Positions 7,064-14,071 are shown, counted from the first letter of the stretch. The stretch is DNA of 18,125 nucleotides from Bdellovibrio sp. (GCA_016213345.1 JACRAO010000139.1:1-18125), one strand, 5' to 3'. Notes: generated from the letters alone by a model not told the origin. Made by a program: numbers and translations.

Positions 7064-8569
7064 CTATAAACAAACTCTCTCAATAAGTTTCTCATAAAAC
7101 AAAATTGCCTTATCTAAATGATCCAATAAATTATATTCATTAGGAGAGCTACTTACACCAAAAGCAACGCCTGCTCCAAACGCCACAGCCTCAAATCCAG
7201 CCTGATGATAAATAGCGGCTTCTGTAAAAGAAGATTTTTTTAAAAATCCAAAAGGTAGTCCCGCTAAATCCATTGCTCCCTGACAATGCTTAATCAGATC
7301 ACTTTCTAAGTTCGTAGTTAATGGGGGATAAAATTTTTCCAGCATTAATGACAAATTTAAATTTGGAAAATGTGTTGCAAGCTGATCCATTTTTTGCTGT
7401 AATAATGGCCGAAATTCTTGAATTGAAACACTAGGAAGCAATCTTAAATCAAAGTATAAATCAAGTCCATTATGTGTCTGATTCAGAGAATACAAGTTTA
7501 CCGTAGAAAATGGTGGGTTAAAAGAAGTGTCATAATATTTTTCTTGATATTTTTCTGGACATTGTTCTAATTGCTTTTCTAAATCTATGAGAAAATTTTC
7601 AATATAAATCAAGCAAGAAAACAACTCTTCTGGTAAAAACTGAACTCCCCATTCCGTTGCTGAACTGACCTCCATAGCAAAAATTGATGGATCTGGTATG
7701 CGATTGGTCATTTCAAAAAAGAACTGTTTGAAATCCTCAAACTGATGAGAAGACACAAAAACTGAGGCTTGTGCAAAATCTGGTACTCGAATGGCTTTTT
7801 CACCACCTGAAAACCGTGTAAATCGAAATTCAAAACCATTTTCTTCTGCAAGCTTTAAGAGATCAAACAACTGAAAAATCGCATTCTTCCCCAATTTTGG
7901 ATGTGCACTGTGTGCAATTTGACCTAAAGAAGACAGGGCAATTTGTCGATTAAAACCGCGCGCATCTTTTTTTATGAGCTGATATCTAACTGAAATTTTA
8001 AAACTACATAATGACTTGTGCTGATAAACTAGTTTGAGTTCTGTGGGTTCTCCTACTATGACAAATTTTGGATTTAATACAAGGGATTGAACCAAATATT
8101 TAACACCCAGCATTTCGAGTTCCGAGCCAGCAGTGCCAACTAGGTAAACCGGAGTTTTTAATTTTTTTTCCTTAAATTTTCTCACAGCCATTAGTTTGCA
8201 AAGAAAATCCAGTTTTGATGAGTTAGCCCCAAGGCCAAAAATTTTGCCTTCATTTATTTCGGCTTGAAGTGGCTTGCCAGCGACTTCGCTCCAGCGATTG
8301 AGAATACCAGGACTCATTGTATCCAAAGCACTGCTTAGCAATAGTCCCTTTTTTGTTTTTCGGTCCACTAAGGGATCGCCTAAGATTCCAATTAGGTTAA
8401 ATTGCCTTTTAGAGACATCTTCGATCGAGTGCATTACTTGCTGAAGCTGAACTTTTAGTCCAATATCGCGCAACAAAAGAGTTAGATGATTAACAATTCC
8501 TTCATTTCCTTTTTCTGAAATGGAATCTAACTCAATGATTTTTTTATATTGCTCTAATAAATTTAACAT
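7064..8569 (-). CDS. M20-family peptidase-fold protein with degenerate metal site (probable pseudoenzyme)
   Basis: This 501-residue protein follows the ArgE/DapE/CPG2 (M20) layout: a catalytic-domain start, an inserted dimerisation domain (about 185-360), then the catalytic-domain end. The landmarks align well, yet key residues differ. The metal His of GHxD is A81 (SSALDT, with D83 kept). The bridging Asp of GRGxxDMKG is S117 (GLGANSSKL). The catalytic base of the EE pair is S149, while ligand E150 is kept. E174 of the GEPT motif is kept. The final metal His before PxE is S474 (SSSPNEY). The dimerisation-domain motif AHSAHPKLGKNAI (219-231) survives intact. The frame is undamaged, so this is not a decaying gene. 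It is probably not a hydrolase and could act as a binding or scaffold protein. At about 100 residues longer than typical M20 enzymes, it has an enlarged central region. Only 45 bp separate its ATG from the divergent neighbour's. Confidence 0.85.
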   Translation of the reverse strand: MLNLLEQYKKIIELDSISEKGNEGIVNHLTLLLRDIGLKVQLQQVMHSIEDVSKRQFNLIGILGDPLVDRKTKKGLLLSSALDTMSPGILNRWSEVAGKPLQAEINEGKIFGLGANSSKLDFLCKLMAVRKFKEKKLKTPVYLVGTAGSELEMLGVKYLVQSLVLNPKFVIVGEPTELKLVYQHKSLCSFKISVRYQLIKKDARGFNRQIALSSLGQIAHSAHPKLGKNAIFQLFDLLKLAEENGFEFRFTRFSGGEKAIRVPDFAQASVFVSSHQFEDFKQFFFEMTNRIPDPSIFAMEVSSATEWGVQFLPEELFSCLIYIENFLIDLEKQLEQCPEKYQEKYYDTSFNPPFSTVNLYSLNQTHNGLDLYFDLRLLPSVSIQEFRPLLQQKMDQLATHFPNLNLSLMLEKFYPPLTTNLESDLIKHCQGAMDLAGLPFGFLKKSSFTEAAIYHQAGFEAVAFGAGVAFGVSSSPNEYNLLDHLDKAILFYEKLIERVCL

Positions 8570-8614
8570 CTTATATAGTTGATTTTAAAAACTCGCTACA
8601 GCAGTATATATATT

Positions 8615-9418
8615 ATGCTAGGAAAACAAAAGTATTTTCATATCCTATGTCATGTACTCGTGGGTACACTTTTAATAATACATGTCAAAGGTACGGCCCT
8701 AGCTGATGAGGCTAGTTCTAAAGAAATTTTTACCAGATTAAAACAATACACTGATCTGAAACAATACGTCGAAGCAATTCAGTTTTTAAAGTCCACGGCA
8801 TTCGAAAACGCTGGTAATCCATTCTTTTACTACAACTTAGGTATACTTTATCATAATAGCGGACAATCCGGTGTAGCTTTGGCTTACTTAGAAAAAGCGC
8901 ATTTTTTACTCTCTAATGATTTGGAAATAAACCTGGCACTAAAAACCGCCAAAACTACATTTTCAAAACTGGTAGGTGGCAATGCAAAATTGGATCCTGC
9001 CTCAAATTGGATAGAAAAACTAACTCAGGTGCTTTCATTGGATTTTATCGTTTTTAGCTTGTGGTGCTTAGTAGTCGTTTTATTATTTTTTTTGATTCGG
9101 TGCCATATAAAACAGAGAATTCCGAAAATAGTTTTTTATCATCCTCTTACGTTTATCACCTTGTTCTGTATTGCCATGACCTTTGGAACTAAATGGTTGT
9201 GGTCAGAAGCTAAAGCAACCCAAGAAGCTATGTGTATAGAAATTCAAACCATTAAAAGTGGCCCTGGAGAAGAATACTCGGATTTAATAAAAATCGAACC
9301 TGGCATTAAGCTTAGAATTTTAAAGGAGAAAAAAAACAATTGGGTCCAAGTGCGTTTTACGGCTAACGAAATTGGCTGGATCCCCTCATCAAGCTTGTTG
9401 CTCTTCTCTCCGGGTTGA
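8615..9418 (+). CDS. BatE-like protein: signal peptide, TPR, two membrane helices, SH3-like domain
   Basis: The 267-residue protein has a likely signal peptide (1-30, cut after TALA), a TPR-like segment (about 68-104, with the YYNLGILYHNSG pattern), two membrane helices (about 142-163 and 176-197) and a C-terminal bacterial SH3-like domain (about 203-263). That domain contains GPGEEYSDLIKIEPG and ends in the typical WVQVRF..NEIGWIPSSSL block. The same order is seen in BatE proteins of Bacteroides aerotolerance operons, but the other Bat genes are absent here, so I use the name for architecture only. I prefer ATG 8615 because it gives a proper signal peptide; an upstream in-frame TTG (8579) would overlap the promoter space shared with the divergent gene. 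It is the first gene of the bamD-TPR-recO run. Confidence 0.8.
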   Translation: MLGKQKYFHILCHVLVGTLLIIHVKGTALADEASSKEIFTRLKQYTDLKQYVEAIQFLKSTAFENAGNPFFYYNLGILYHNSGQSGVALAYLEKAHFLLSNDLEINLALKTAKTTFSKLVGGNAKLDPASNWIEKLTQVLSLDFIVFSLWCLVVVLLFFLIRCHIKQRIPKIVFYHPLTFITLFCIAMTFGTKWLWSEAKATQEAMCIEIQTIKSGPGEEYSDLIKIEPGIKLRILKEKKNNWVQVRFTANEIGWIPSSSLLLFSPG

Positions 9419-9434
9419 TCTAAACATATAAAGT

Positions 9435-10091
9435 ATGAAACTAATGTGGATAACTGGAAAACAAGTAATTATTTTTGCACTAGCAGTAAGTTTTTTAAAT
9501 TGCTCTGGGAAAAAGATAGACGAAAATGATCCGGCATCTTTGATGAATGAAGTCGAAGAAAATATCAGAAATGATCATTATCAATTAGCTATTGATAAGC
9601 TCAGGGTGATCAAAAATAAATTTCCATACTCTAAGCAATCTATCGAAGCTCAACTCCGTATTGCTGATGTTTATTTTTTACAAGAATCGTTTTCAGAAGC
9701 AGCCATGTCTTACGAAACATTTAGAGATCTGCACCCTAAGCATGAAAAAGTTGCTTATGCAATGTTTAGGATAGGTAAGTCACACTACATGGACATTCCT
9801 TCTCATGTTTCGAGGGATCTCACACCGGCAAGTCGCGCTTTTGATGCCTACCAAGAATATTTAAGACGCTTTCCACAGGATAAAAATACAGAAGAGGCAA
9901 GAAAAAACGTATCAGAAATAAGAAAACTGCTTGCAGAGAAAGAACTGTATATAGGAAATTTTTATTTTAAACGTGACGAGTATGTAGCTGCTAAAAATAG
10001 ATATCAAAAAATATTGGATTTATATCCAGACACATCGGTAGCAGAGGAAGCACAAAAAAAACTAAACAAAATAGGTGAAAAACAGAAATGA
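9435..10091 (+). CDS. bamD: Outer membrane assembly lipoprotein BamD
   Basis: BamD is the essential TPR lipoprotein of the BAM complex that folds beta-barrel proteins into the outer membrane. The 218-residue product has a short signal sequence ending in FLNC, with C23 as the probable lipidated cysteine. The lipobox is not the classic LxGC, but a small polar residue before Cys is tolerated. TPR units follow, with the family-typical features AIDKLRVIKNKFPYS, DVYFLQESFSEAAMSYETF, FRIGKSHY, SRAFDAYQEYLRRFP, AEKELYIGNFYFKRDEYVAA and YQKILDLYPDT. Its size is slightly below the E. coli protein (245). It starts 16 bases after the BatE-like gene and overlaps the next gene by 4 bases (ATGA), so it is part of one transcription unit. 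Confidence 0.93.
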   Translation: MKLMWITGKQVIIFALAVSFLNCSGKKIDENDPASLMNEVEENIRNDHYQLAIDKLRVIKNKFPYSKQSIEAQLRIADVYFLQESFSEAAMSYETFRDLHPKHEKVAYAMFRIGKSHYMDIPSHVSRDLTPASRAFDAYQEYLRRFPQDKNTEEARKNVSEIRKLLAEKELYIGNFYFKRDEYVAAKNRYQKILDLYPDTSVAEEAQKKLNKIGEKQK

Positions 10092-10798
10092 GTCTGCAAT
10101 TAAAGCAAATTCAGGAACATCTTTATTTAAAACAGTTTGAACAAGCAGAAAAATTAATTTATGCATTGATACAAAAAGATGCGACCTCAGCCGATGCTTA
10201 TTATTTTTTAGGTGTTCTAAATTATTTTCAAGGCAAACCATCCCAGACCTTAGAAAGCTTGAAAAAAGCATTAAAATTAAACCCCAAACACACTGATGCA
10301 GCGATTTGTTTATCTGTTTTATTAAATGACATAGGAAAGTATGACGACGCTAAAAAAGTGTTTGATCAAGCCAATCAATCTATAGTTCACAAAAGAGCAG
10401 GCGAAGATTCTGAAATTGATAAGAAATTTTCAGCCAAGCATATAGAGACCGGAGATTTGTATTTTCGTTATCGCCGTTTTGATGATGCCATAGAAGAGTA
10501 TAGTAAGGCGATCTTTTTAGAGCCTTCTCGACTGGAAACTAGGATCAAAAGAGCAAAGGCCTATGCAAAAAAAGGCTTCTTAACAAGAGCCATGCAAGAA
10601 TTGCACTTTTTAAAAAGCGAAAATACTAACTATATCCCGGCACGTATACAGCTTGGATTGTTGCACTATAGCCAGGGAAACATACTAGATGCTGAAATTG
10701 AGTGGGAAGCCGCTATGCACATGGACGCAGAAAACATTGAGGCTATTTCTTATTTAGAAATGGCAAAACAATCTCGCTTGAAGCCGCCTACACCGTAA
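10088..10798 (+). CDS. Tetratricopeptide repeat protein
   Basis: This 236-residue soluble protein is built almost entirely of TPR units. Clear ones start at about residue 36 (ADAYYFLGVLNYFQGKPSQT...LKLNPKH), 118 (HIETGDLYFRYRRFDDAIEEY...FLEPSR) and 185 (PARIQLGLLHYSQGNILDAE), with more divergent units between them. No signal peptide or catalytic motif is seen. TPR proteins are protein-protein scaffolds, and the partner is not evident. The ATG overlaps the bamD stop in the pattern ATGA, implying translational coupling and a possible role in the same process. The recO start follows 10 bases after its stop. Confidence 0.85.
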   Translation: MSLQLKQIQEHLYLKQFEQAEKLIYALIQKDATSADAYYFLGVLNYFQGKPSQTLESLKKALKLNPKHTDAAICLSVLLNDIGKYDDAKKVFDQANQSIVHKRAGEDSEIDKKFSAKHIETGDLYFRYRRFDDAIEEYSKAIFLEPSRLETRIKRAKAYAKKGFLTRAMQELHFLKSENTNYIPARIQLGLLHYSQGNILDAEIEWEAAMHMDAENIEAISYLEMAKQSRLKPPTP

Positions 10799-10808
10799 AA
10801 GATAAAGC

Positions 10809-11624
10809 ATGGAACAAAAAAAAGACCTTGCTATTGTATTAAAAACTATCCGCTACCAAGATCGGCACCAGATCATAACTGCGCTTACACAGAAAAATGG
10901 CAAAATATCAGCTTTAGCTAAAAATTCTGTCGCTTCGAGGAGATTTGGCGGGAGTTTAAATGTCTTTTGTTTAAGCGAGTGGTTATTTACTGAAAAAGCC
11001 AGCGGTGATTTTTTTTATTTAAACGAAGCAAATTTGGTACAAGATTTTTCATTGGTCTCAAAAACATATGAAAAATATGTTTCTGGTTGTTTTTTGATCG
11101 AATTATTATTAAAATTTATACCTGAAAAATTAAATGCTTATGAAATTTTTTTGCTTCACTCAGAAGCATTAGCGTTTTTAAATAAACTTTCTGATTCGAT
11201 GCTGGAAAGGCAAAAATTTATATTTTTAAGCATTTACTTAATGCGTTTGTTGAAATGGCACGGGAGTGCCCCTGTTTTTCAGGATTGTTTTTCCTGTAAG
11301 AAAAAGCTTGAGGTTTTACAAGAAAGTAGTTTTATCTATTATGATATTTTCAAAACACGATGGTGTTGCACGTCTTGCTTTCAGTCTCATGAAATTTGGT
11401 TGTCACTCAGAGTTGACGTTGTAAAAGAGTTGCTAACAAGTTTGACAATACAACAATCCATAGACTTGACAGAAACTACGCCAAAAAAACATGCAGACGA
11501 GTATAGAACTATGTTTATGTTTTTATATAAATTTTTAGCGCATACGCTTCCACATACGACCACACATGGAGAAGAAATGTTTAAGAGTCTGCGTTTTCTT
11601 GATGTAAAATCCTTCGCATTATAA
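10809..11624 (+). CDS. recO: DNA repair protein RecO
   Basis: RecO anneals single strands and, with RecR/RecF, loads RecA on SSB-coated DNA at gaps. The 271-residue protein starts with the RecO OB-fold pattern (AIVLKTIRYQDRHQIITALTQKNGKISALAKN, broken by variable residues) and continues with a helical domain. It carries a four-cysteine zinc knuckle with C160/C163 (QDCFSCKKKL) and C187/C190 (CCTSC, where C186 is a possible alternative). The length is usual for the family. The last coding bases (residues 255-268) lie within a 42-bp sequence repeated 925 bp downstream, beyond a toxin-antitoxin pair, as if the gene's 3' end had served as an insertion site and been preserved. It is the last gene of the run from 8615. 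Confidence 0.93.
   Translation: MEQKKDLAIVLKTIRYQDRHQIITALTQKNGKISALAKNSVASRRFGGSLNVFCLSEWLFTEKASGDFFYLNEANLVQDFSLVSKTYEKYVSGCFLIELLLKFIPEKLNAYEIFLLHSEALAFLNKLSDSMLERQKFIFLSIYLMRLLKWHGSAPVFQDCFSCKKKLEVLQESSFIYYDIFKTRWCCTSCFQSHEIWLSLRVDVVKELLTSLTIQQSIDLTETTPKKHADEYRTMFMFLYKFLAHTLPHTTTHGEEMFKSLRFLDVKSFAL
11571..11612 (+). repeat. Direct repeat A, left copy (inside the 3' end of recO)
   Basis: These 42 bp match 12496-12537 in the same orientation with 2 mismatches; the last 33 bp (11580-11612) are identical. The left copy codes for RecO residues 255-268 and the recO stop follows 12 bases later. The pair encloses the toxin-antitoxin region and resembles the duplicated core left by a site-specific integration at a gene's 3' end. 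Confidence 0.9.
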
Positions 11625-11638
11625 AATTCAATAAAACA

Positions 11639-11696
11639 AGAAATCCCCACCAAAGTGCAGAGGGCTTAGCAAAATATATGCTTTGTTTTTCCTATT
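11639..11696 (+). repeat. Direct repeat B, left copy
   Basis: This 58-bp stretch aligns without gaps to 12405-12462. The core 11665-11696 (CTTAGCA...TATGCTTTGTTTTTC) matches at 29 of 32 positions and a short outer block AGAAATC...ACCAAA also matches, with a diverged patch between. It lies just inside repeat A, upstream of the antitoxin. It contains only a 4-bp AGCA/TGCT stem before a T-rich run, too weak to call a terminator. Confidence 0.75.
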
Positions 11697-11739
11697 GTCT
11701 GATTTTGTTAAAATAATCATTAAAAACAACTAGTTATAT

Positions 11740-11782
11740 AAGTGGGGAATAATATATTTCCCACTTTACTTACTTCCCACTT
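11740..11782 (+). promoter_or_regulatory. Inverted repeat plus extra half-site upstream of the antitoxin (candidate operator)
   Basis: The arms AAGTGGGGAA (11740-11749) and TTTCCCACTT (11757-11766) pair over 10 bp with one G.T around a 7-base AT loop. A third half-site CCCACTT (11776-11782) repeats the right arm 16 bp further on, within the longer identical block TTCCCACTTT. Three half-sites, 28-70 bp before the antitoxin ATG, suit autoregulation by a dimeric AbrB-type DNA-binding antitoxin. No T-tract follows, so it is not a good terminator. Confidence 0.5.
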
Positions 11783-11799
11783 TTGGCGATAATAGTACT

Positions 11800-11804
11800 A
11801 GGAG
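11800..11804 (+). promoter_or_regulatory. Shine-Dalgarno that fixes the antitoxin start
   Basis: AGGAG with a 5-base spacer precedes ATG 11810. It favours this ATG over an in-frame TTG at 11783 that lies next to the putative operator. Confidence 0.75.
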
Positions 11805-11809
11805 TTGAT

Positions 11810-12103
11810 ATGTCGAGATTATCATTATCCACCGATACAAAGATTATTAAGGTTCGTTCCGATGCAAAGGGACGCATCACTTTAGGAAAACTCGCCGATG
11901 GGATAAGCAGCTTTATGGTTTTTCCTCAGCCAGGAGGCAGTTTTCTTTTGGAACCTATGGTTGAAATACCAGCACGTGAAAAGTGGCTCTTTGAAAACAA
12001 AGGCGCTATTGAGAGTGTAAAGCGCGGCCTTACGCAGTCTGCCAAGGGAAAAGTTCGGTCACGGAGATTGTTTGCTAAATTTGTCAACGAGAAAGATGAA
12101 TGA
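11810..12103 (+). CDS. AbrB/SpoVT-like antitoxin
   Basis: The 97-residue protein has an N-terminal swapped-hairpin-type DNA-binding region. The segment KVRSDAKGRITLGKL (about 14-28) is the usual AbrB signature with the basic D-x-x-G-R-I-x-L pattern. A linker beginning VEIPAREKWLFEN follows, then the C-terminal part with RGLTQSAKGKV. This second half is the shape of a toxin-binding tail and is common in antitoxins paired with RelE/ParE-like toxins. It lies 6 bases before the toxin gene, the standard antitoxin-first order. It probably represses its own promoter through the upstream inverted repeat. By eye the gene looks less AT-rich than its neighbours, which together with the flanking direct repeats suggests transfer. 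Confidence 0.75.
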   Translation: MSRLSLSTDTKIIKVRSDAKGRITLGKLADGISSFMVFPQPGGSFLLEPMVEIPAREKWLFENKGAIESVKRGLTQSAKGKVRSRRLFAKFVNEKDE

Positions 12104-12109
12104 TCTGAA

Positions 12110-12406
12110 ATGCGTTTCGAACTCAAATTCACGCTGGAAGCAGATATAAATCTACGAATACTAGAAAGTAATAAGGGACTTGAAAAGCGTCTGAATGCAG
12201 TTCGTAAGGCGCTAGGATATCTAGAAACAAATCCTCGTCACCCCGGCCTGAATACCCATAAATATTCTTCTCTCATAGGAGGAAATAATGAGGAAGTGTT
12301 TGAGGCTTATGCTGAAAATAAAACTTCAGCGGCCTATCGTATCTTCTGGCATTATGGCCCAGGCAAAAACGCAATCACAATTATTGCCATTACGCCTCAC
12401 CAGTAG
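12110..12406 (+). CDS. RelE/ParE-superfamily toxin
   Basis: This basic 98-residue protein would be the toxic half of the pair. The family fold is suggested by the N-terminal strand and helix (MRFELKFTLEADINLRILES), a helix with the motif KALGYLETNPRHPGLNTHKY, and the closing beta strands EVFEAYAENKTSAAYRIFWHYGP...ITIIAITPHQ (broken here), a pattern typical of small RelE/ParE-like toxins paired with AbrB-like antitoxins. R317-type catalytic assignments cannot be made from sequence alone, so mRNA cleavage versus gyrase poisoning is open. The stop codon at 12404-12406 falls at the edge of repeat B', so the last bases of the gene belong to the repeat boundary. The reading frame is intact. Confidence 0.75.
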   Translation: MRFELKFTLEADINLRILESNKGLEKRLNAVRKALGYLETNPRHPGLNTHKYSSLIGGNNEEVFEAYAENKTSAAYRIFWHYGPGKNAITIIAITPHQ

Positions 12407-12462
12407 AAATCTTTACCAAAATCCAAGAACCTTAGCAAGGTATATGCTTTGTTTTTCTTATT
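12405..12462 (+). repeat. Direct repeat B', right copy
   Basis: This is the right-hand partner of 11639-11696 at a constant offset of 766 bp. The core 12431-12462 is 29/32 identical. It starts within the toxin stop codon, so the B pair tightly brackets the toxin-antitoxin unit, like the ends of a mobile cassette. Confidence 0.75.
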
Positions 12463-12495
12463 AGAAAAGGGATGTGTGATCTCACCTGGGATCAG

Positions 12496-12537
12496 GAAGA
12501 AACATTTAAGAGTCTGCGTTTTCTTGATGTAAAATCC
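12496..12537 (+). repeat. Direct repeat A', right copy (C-terminus of the GalE-HAD gene)
   Basis: This is the right-hand partner of 11571-11612 (offset 925 bp). On the minus strand it encodes residues 512-521 and the stop codon of the GalE-HAD fusion protein, so the same 33 identical bases are coding on opposite strands in two unrelated genes. Confidence 0.9.
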
Positions 12538-14071
12538 ACTCTGCCACAGCCAACAGCGAATTTCCTATAAACGGTACTTGCTCCGACACCAGTTCTTTTT
12601 CGGTTTTTTTGCCATCTCCTGTGCGAACCAAAAGAGCAGCCTTGCAACCAGCCGCCAGGCCCATCTGTATATCTGAAAGTTTATCACCAATCATATAAGA
12701 TTTTTTTAAGCAGATATTATATGTTTTAGCTGCTTTTAAAATATTTTTTGTCTTTGGTTTTCTGCACTCGCAGTTATCTTCTGGTGTGTGGAAACAGAGA
12801 AAAAAATCATCCAATTTGACTCCATATGATTTTAAGTGTTCATGGAGTTTGTCATGAATAGATGGCAGCATAGATTTTTTTACAAATTTTCTTCCAACAC
12901 CAGATTGATTTGAAAGCACAATAAGTAAGAATCCAGCTTTTTTTAGTTTTGCTAAACTTTCCCCTACTGTTGGGAGTAGAATCATTTGATCAGGATGGCT
13001 CAAATAACCTGGATCTTCGTTAAGTGTTCCATCGCGATCCAAAAAAACTGCTTTCTTAGATGTCACATTTTGTTGCTCCCACTTCCACGCACTTTCAATG
13101 ATTTGTTCTATTTTTATATATTTTGGAGAAAAACTAAGTTCTTTTTTTGCAAGTGCTGAATCTGAAACTAAGCGCGGTGGGTCTCCTGGCCTACGCTCCT
13201 TTATGACCGAAGATATTTTTTTACCAATAACTTTTTCAGCAGCACATAAAACTTCTTTAACACTAAAACCATTTTCACTGCCTAAATTATATGCAAAAAA
13301 CCGCCCGATTGGAGATTTATCCTGTAGTAGCTTTAACATAGCTGATTCATGGGTCTGAGCCAAATCAGTGACGTGAATATAGTCTCTAATACAGGTGCCA
13401 TCATGAGTTGAATAATCATCTCCATAAATTTCGACTTTTTGATTTTTCATGGCTGCTTTGAGAATATTAGGTATGAGATGGGTTTCGACTATATGGCATT
13501 CGCCAACTCGGTTTTTGGGTTCGGCACCTGAAGCATTAAAATAACGAAGTGCCACAGATTTTAGTCCATGAGTTTTTGCATAGCTTGCTAGCATATCCTC
13601 AACTTGCAGTTTTGTTTCTCCGTATGGATTGATAGGTTTTTTAGGCAAGCTTTCATTTATTTTTTGTGTTTTGTCATTTGAGTCAAACTGCGGTGTTCCA
13701 AAAATAGCGCAAGTAGAAGAGAAAATAAAATTTTTAACACCACATTTGAGCAAAGTTTCTAACAGGTTTTTTGTTTGTATTACATTATTTTCAAAATATT
13801 TTTGTGGGTTTTTCACACTTTCGCTAACCAGACAGCTTGCGGCAAAGTGCATGGCACAGTCGAAAGACTGTGAGCCAAGTAGTGCACTAACTGCTTTTTG
13901 GTCACCAGCTTTAGCTAATGTAAAGCCTTCGCTTAAAACGTGTTCTCTATGACCTGTTGACAGATCATCCAGGACCCACACATAGTGCCCTTGATCTCTG
14001 AGCCAGGCACATGCGGCACTGCCTACGTAACCAGCTCCACCTATTACTAAGATTTTGATTTTTTTCGACAT
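12506..14071 (-). CDS. Fusion of UDP-glucose 4-epimerase-like domain and HAD-IIIA (GmhB/HisB-N-like) phosphatase
   Basis: The 521-residue protein joins two enzymes. Residues 1-330 are a GalE-type extended SDR: NAD loop GGAGYVGS (11-18), the Ser/Thr site in FSSTCAIFG (117-125), catalytic Y150 and K154 in NPYGETK, and the GalE-typical LRYFNASGA and CIRDYIHV blocks. It would interconvert UDP-glucose and UDP-galactose. Residues 340-515 are a HAD phosphatase: nucleophile D345 and acid D347 (LDRDGT), LSNQSG (386-391), K438 in CRKPK, GDKLSD (462-467), and a zinc knuckle C426/H428/C434/C436. This domain is like heptose-1,7-bisphosphate phosphatase GmhB or the HisB N-domain, with the short HisB-like zinc loop. 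All catalytic residues are present in both halves. ATG 14071 gives a clean GalE start; 14 more codons are open upstream. The extreme C-terminus lies in repeat A'. Confidence 0.9.
   Translation of the reverse strand: MSKKIKILVIGGAGYVGSAACAWLRDQGHYVWVLDDLSTGHREHVLSEGFTLAKAGDQKAVSALLGSQSFDCAMHFAASCLVSESVKNPQKYFENNVIQTKNLLETLLKCGVKNFIFSSTCAIFGTPQFDSNDKTQKINESLPKKPINPYGETKLQVEDMLASYAKTHGLKSVALRYFNASGAEPKNRVGECHIVETHLIPNILKAAMKNQKVEIYGDDYSTHDGTCIRDYIHVTDLAQTHESAMLKLLQDKSPIGRFFAYNLGSENGFSVKEVLCAAEKVIGKKISSVIKERRPGDPPRLVSDSALAKKELSFSPKYIKIEQIIESAWKWEQQNVTSKKAVFLDRDGTLNEDPGYLSHPDQMILLPTVGESLAKLKKAGFLLIVLSNQSGVGRKFVKKSMLPSIHDKLHEHLKSYGVKLDDFFLCFHTPEDNCECRKPKTKNILKAAKTYNICLKKSYMIGDKLSDIQMGLAAGCKAALLVRTGDGKKTEKELVSEQVPFIGNSLLAVAEWILHQENADS

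Noticed and set aside
8579..8614. TTG start for the BatE-like gene
   Set aside because: ATG 8615 gives a proper signal peptide, and the TTG would overlap the short divergent promoter region with the M20-like gene.
11665..11696. Rho-independent terminator after recO
   Set aside because: Only a 4-bp AGCA/TGCT stem precedes the T-rich run, which is too weak to support a terminator.
12475..12486. CRP-like binding site TGTGATCTCACC
   Set aside because: The half-sites are only 2 bases apart instead of 6, and the site lies between convergent genes.
11571..12537. Transposon or insertion sequence
   Set aside because: There is no transposase and no terminal inverted repeats. The flanking repeats are direct, and at 42 bp they are too long for a usual target-site duplication.
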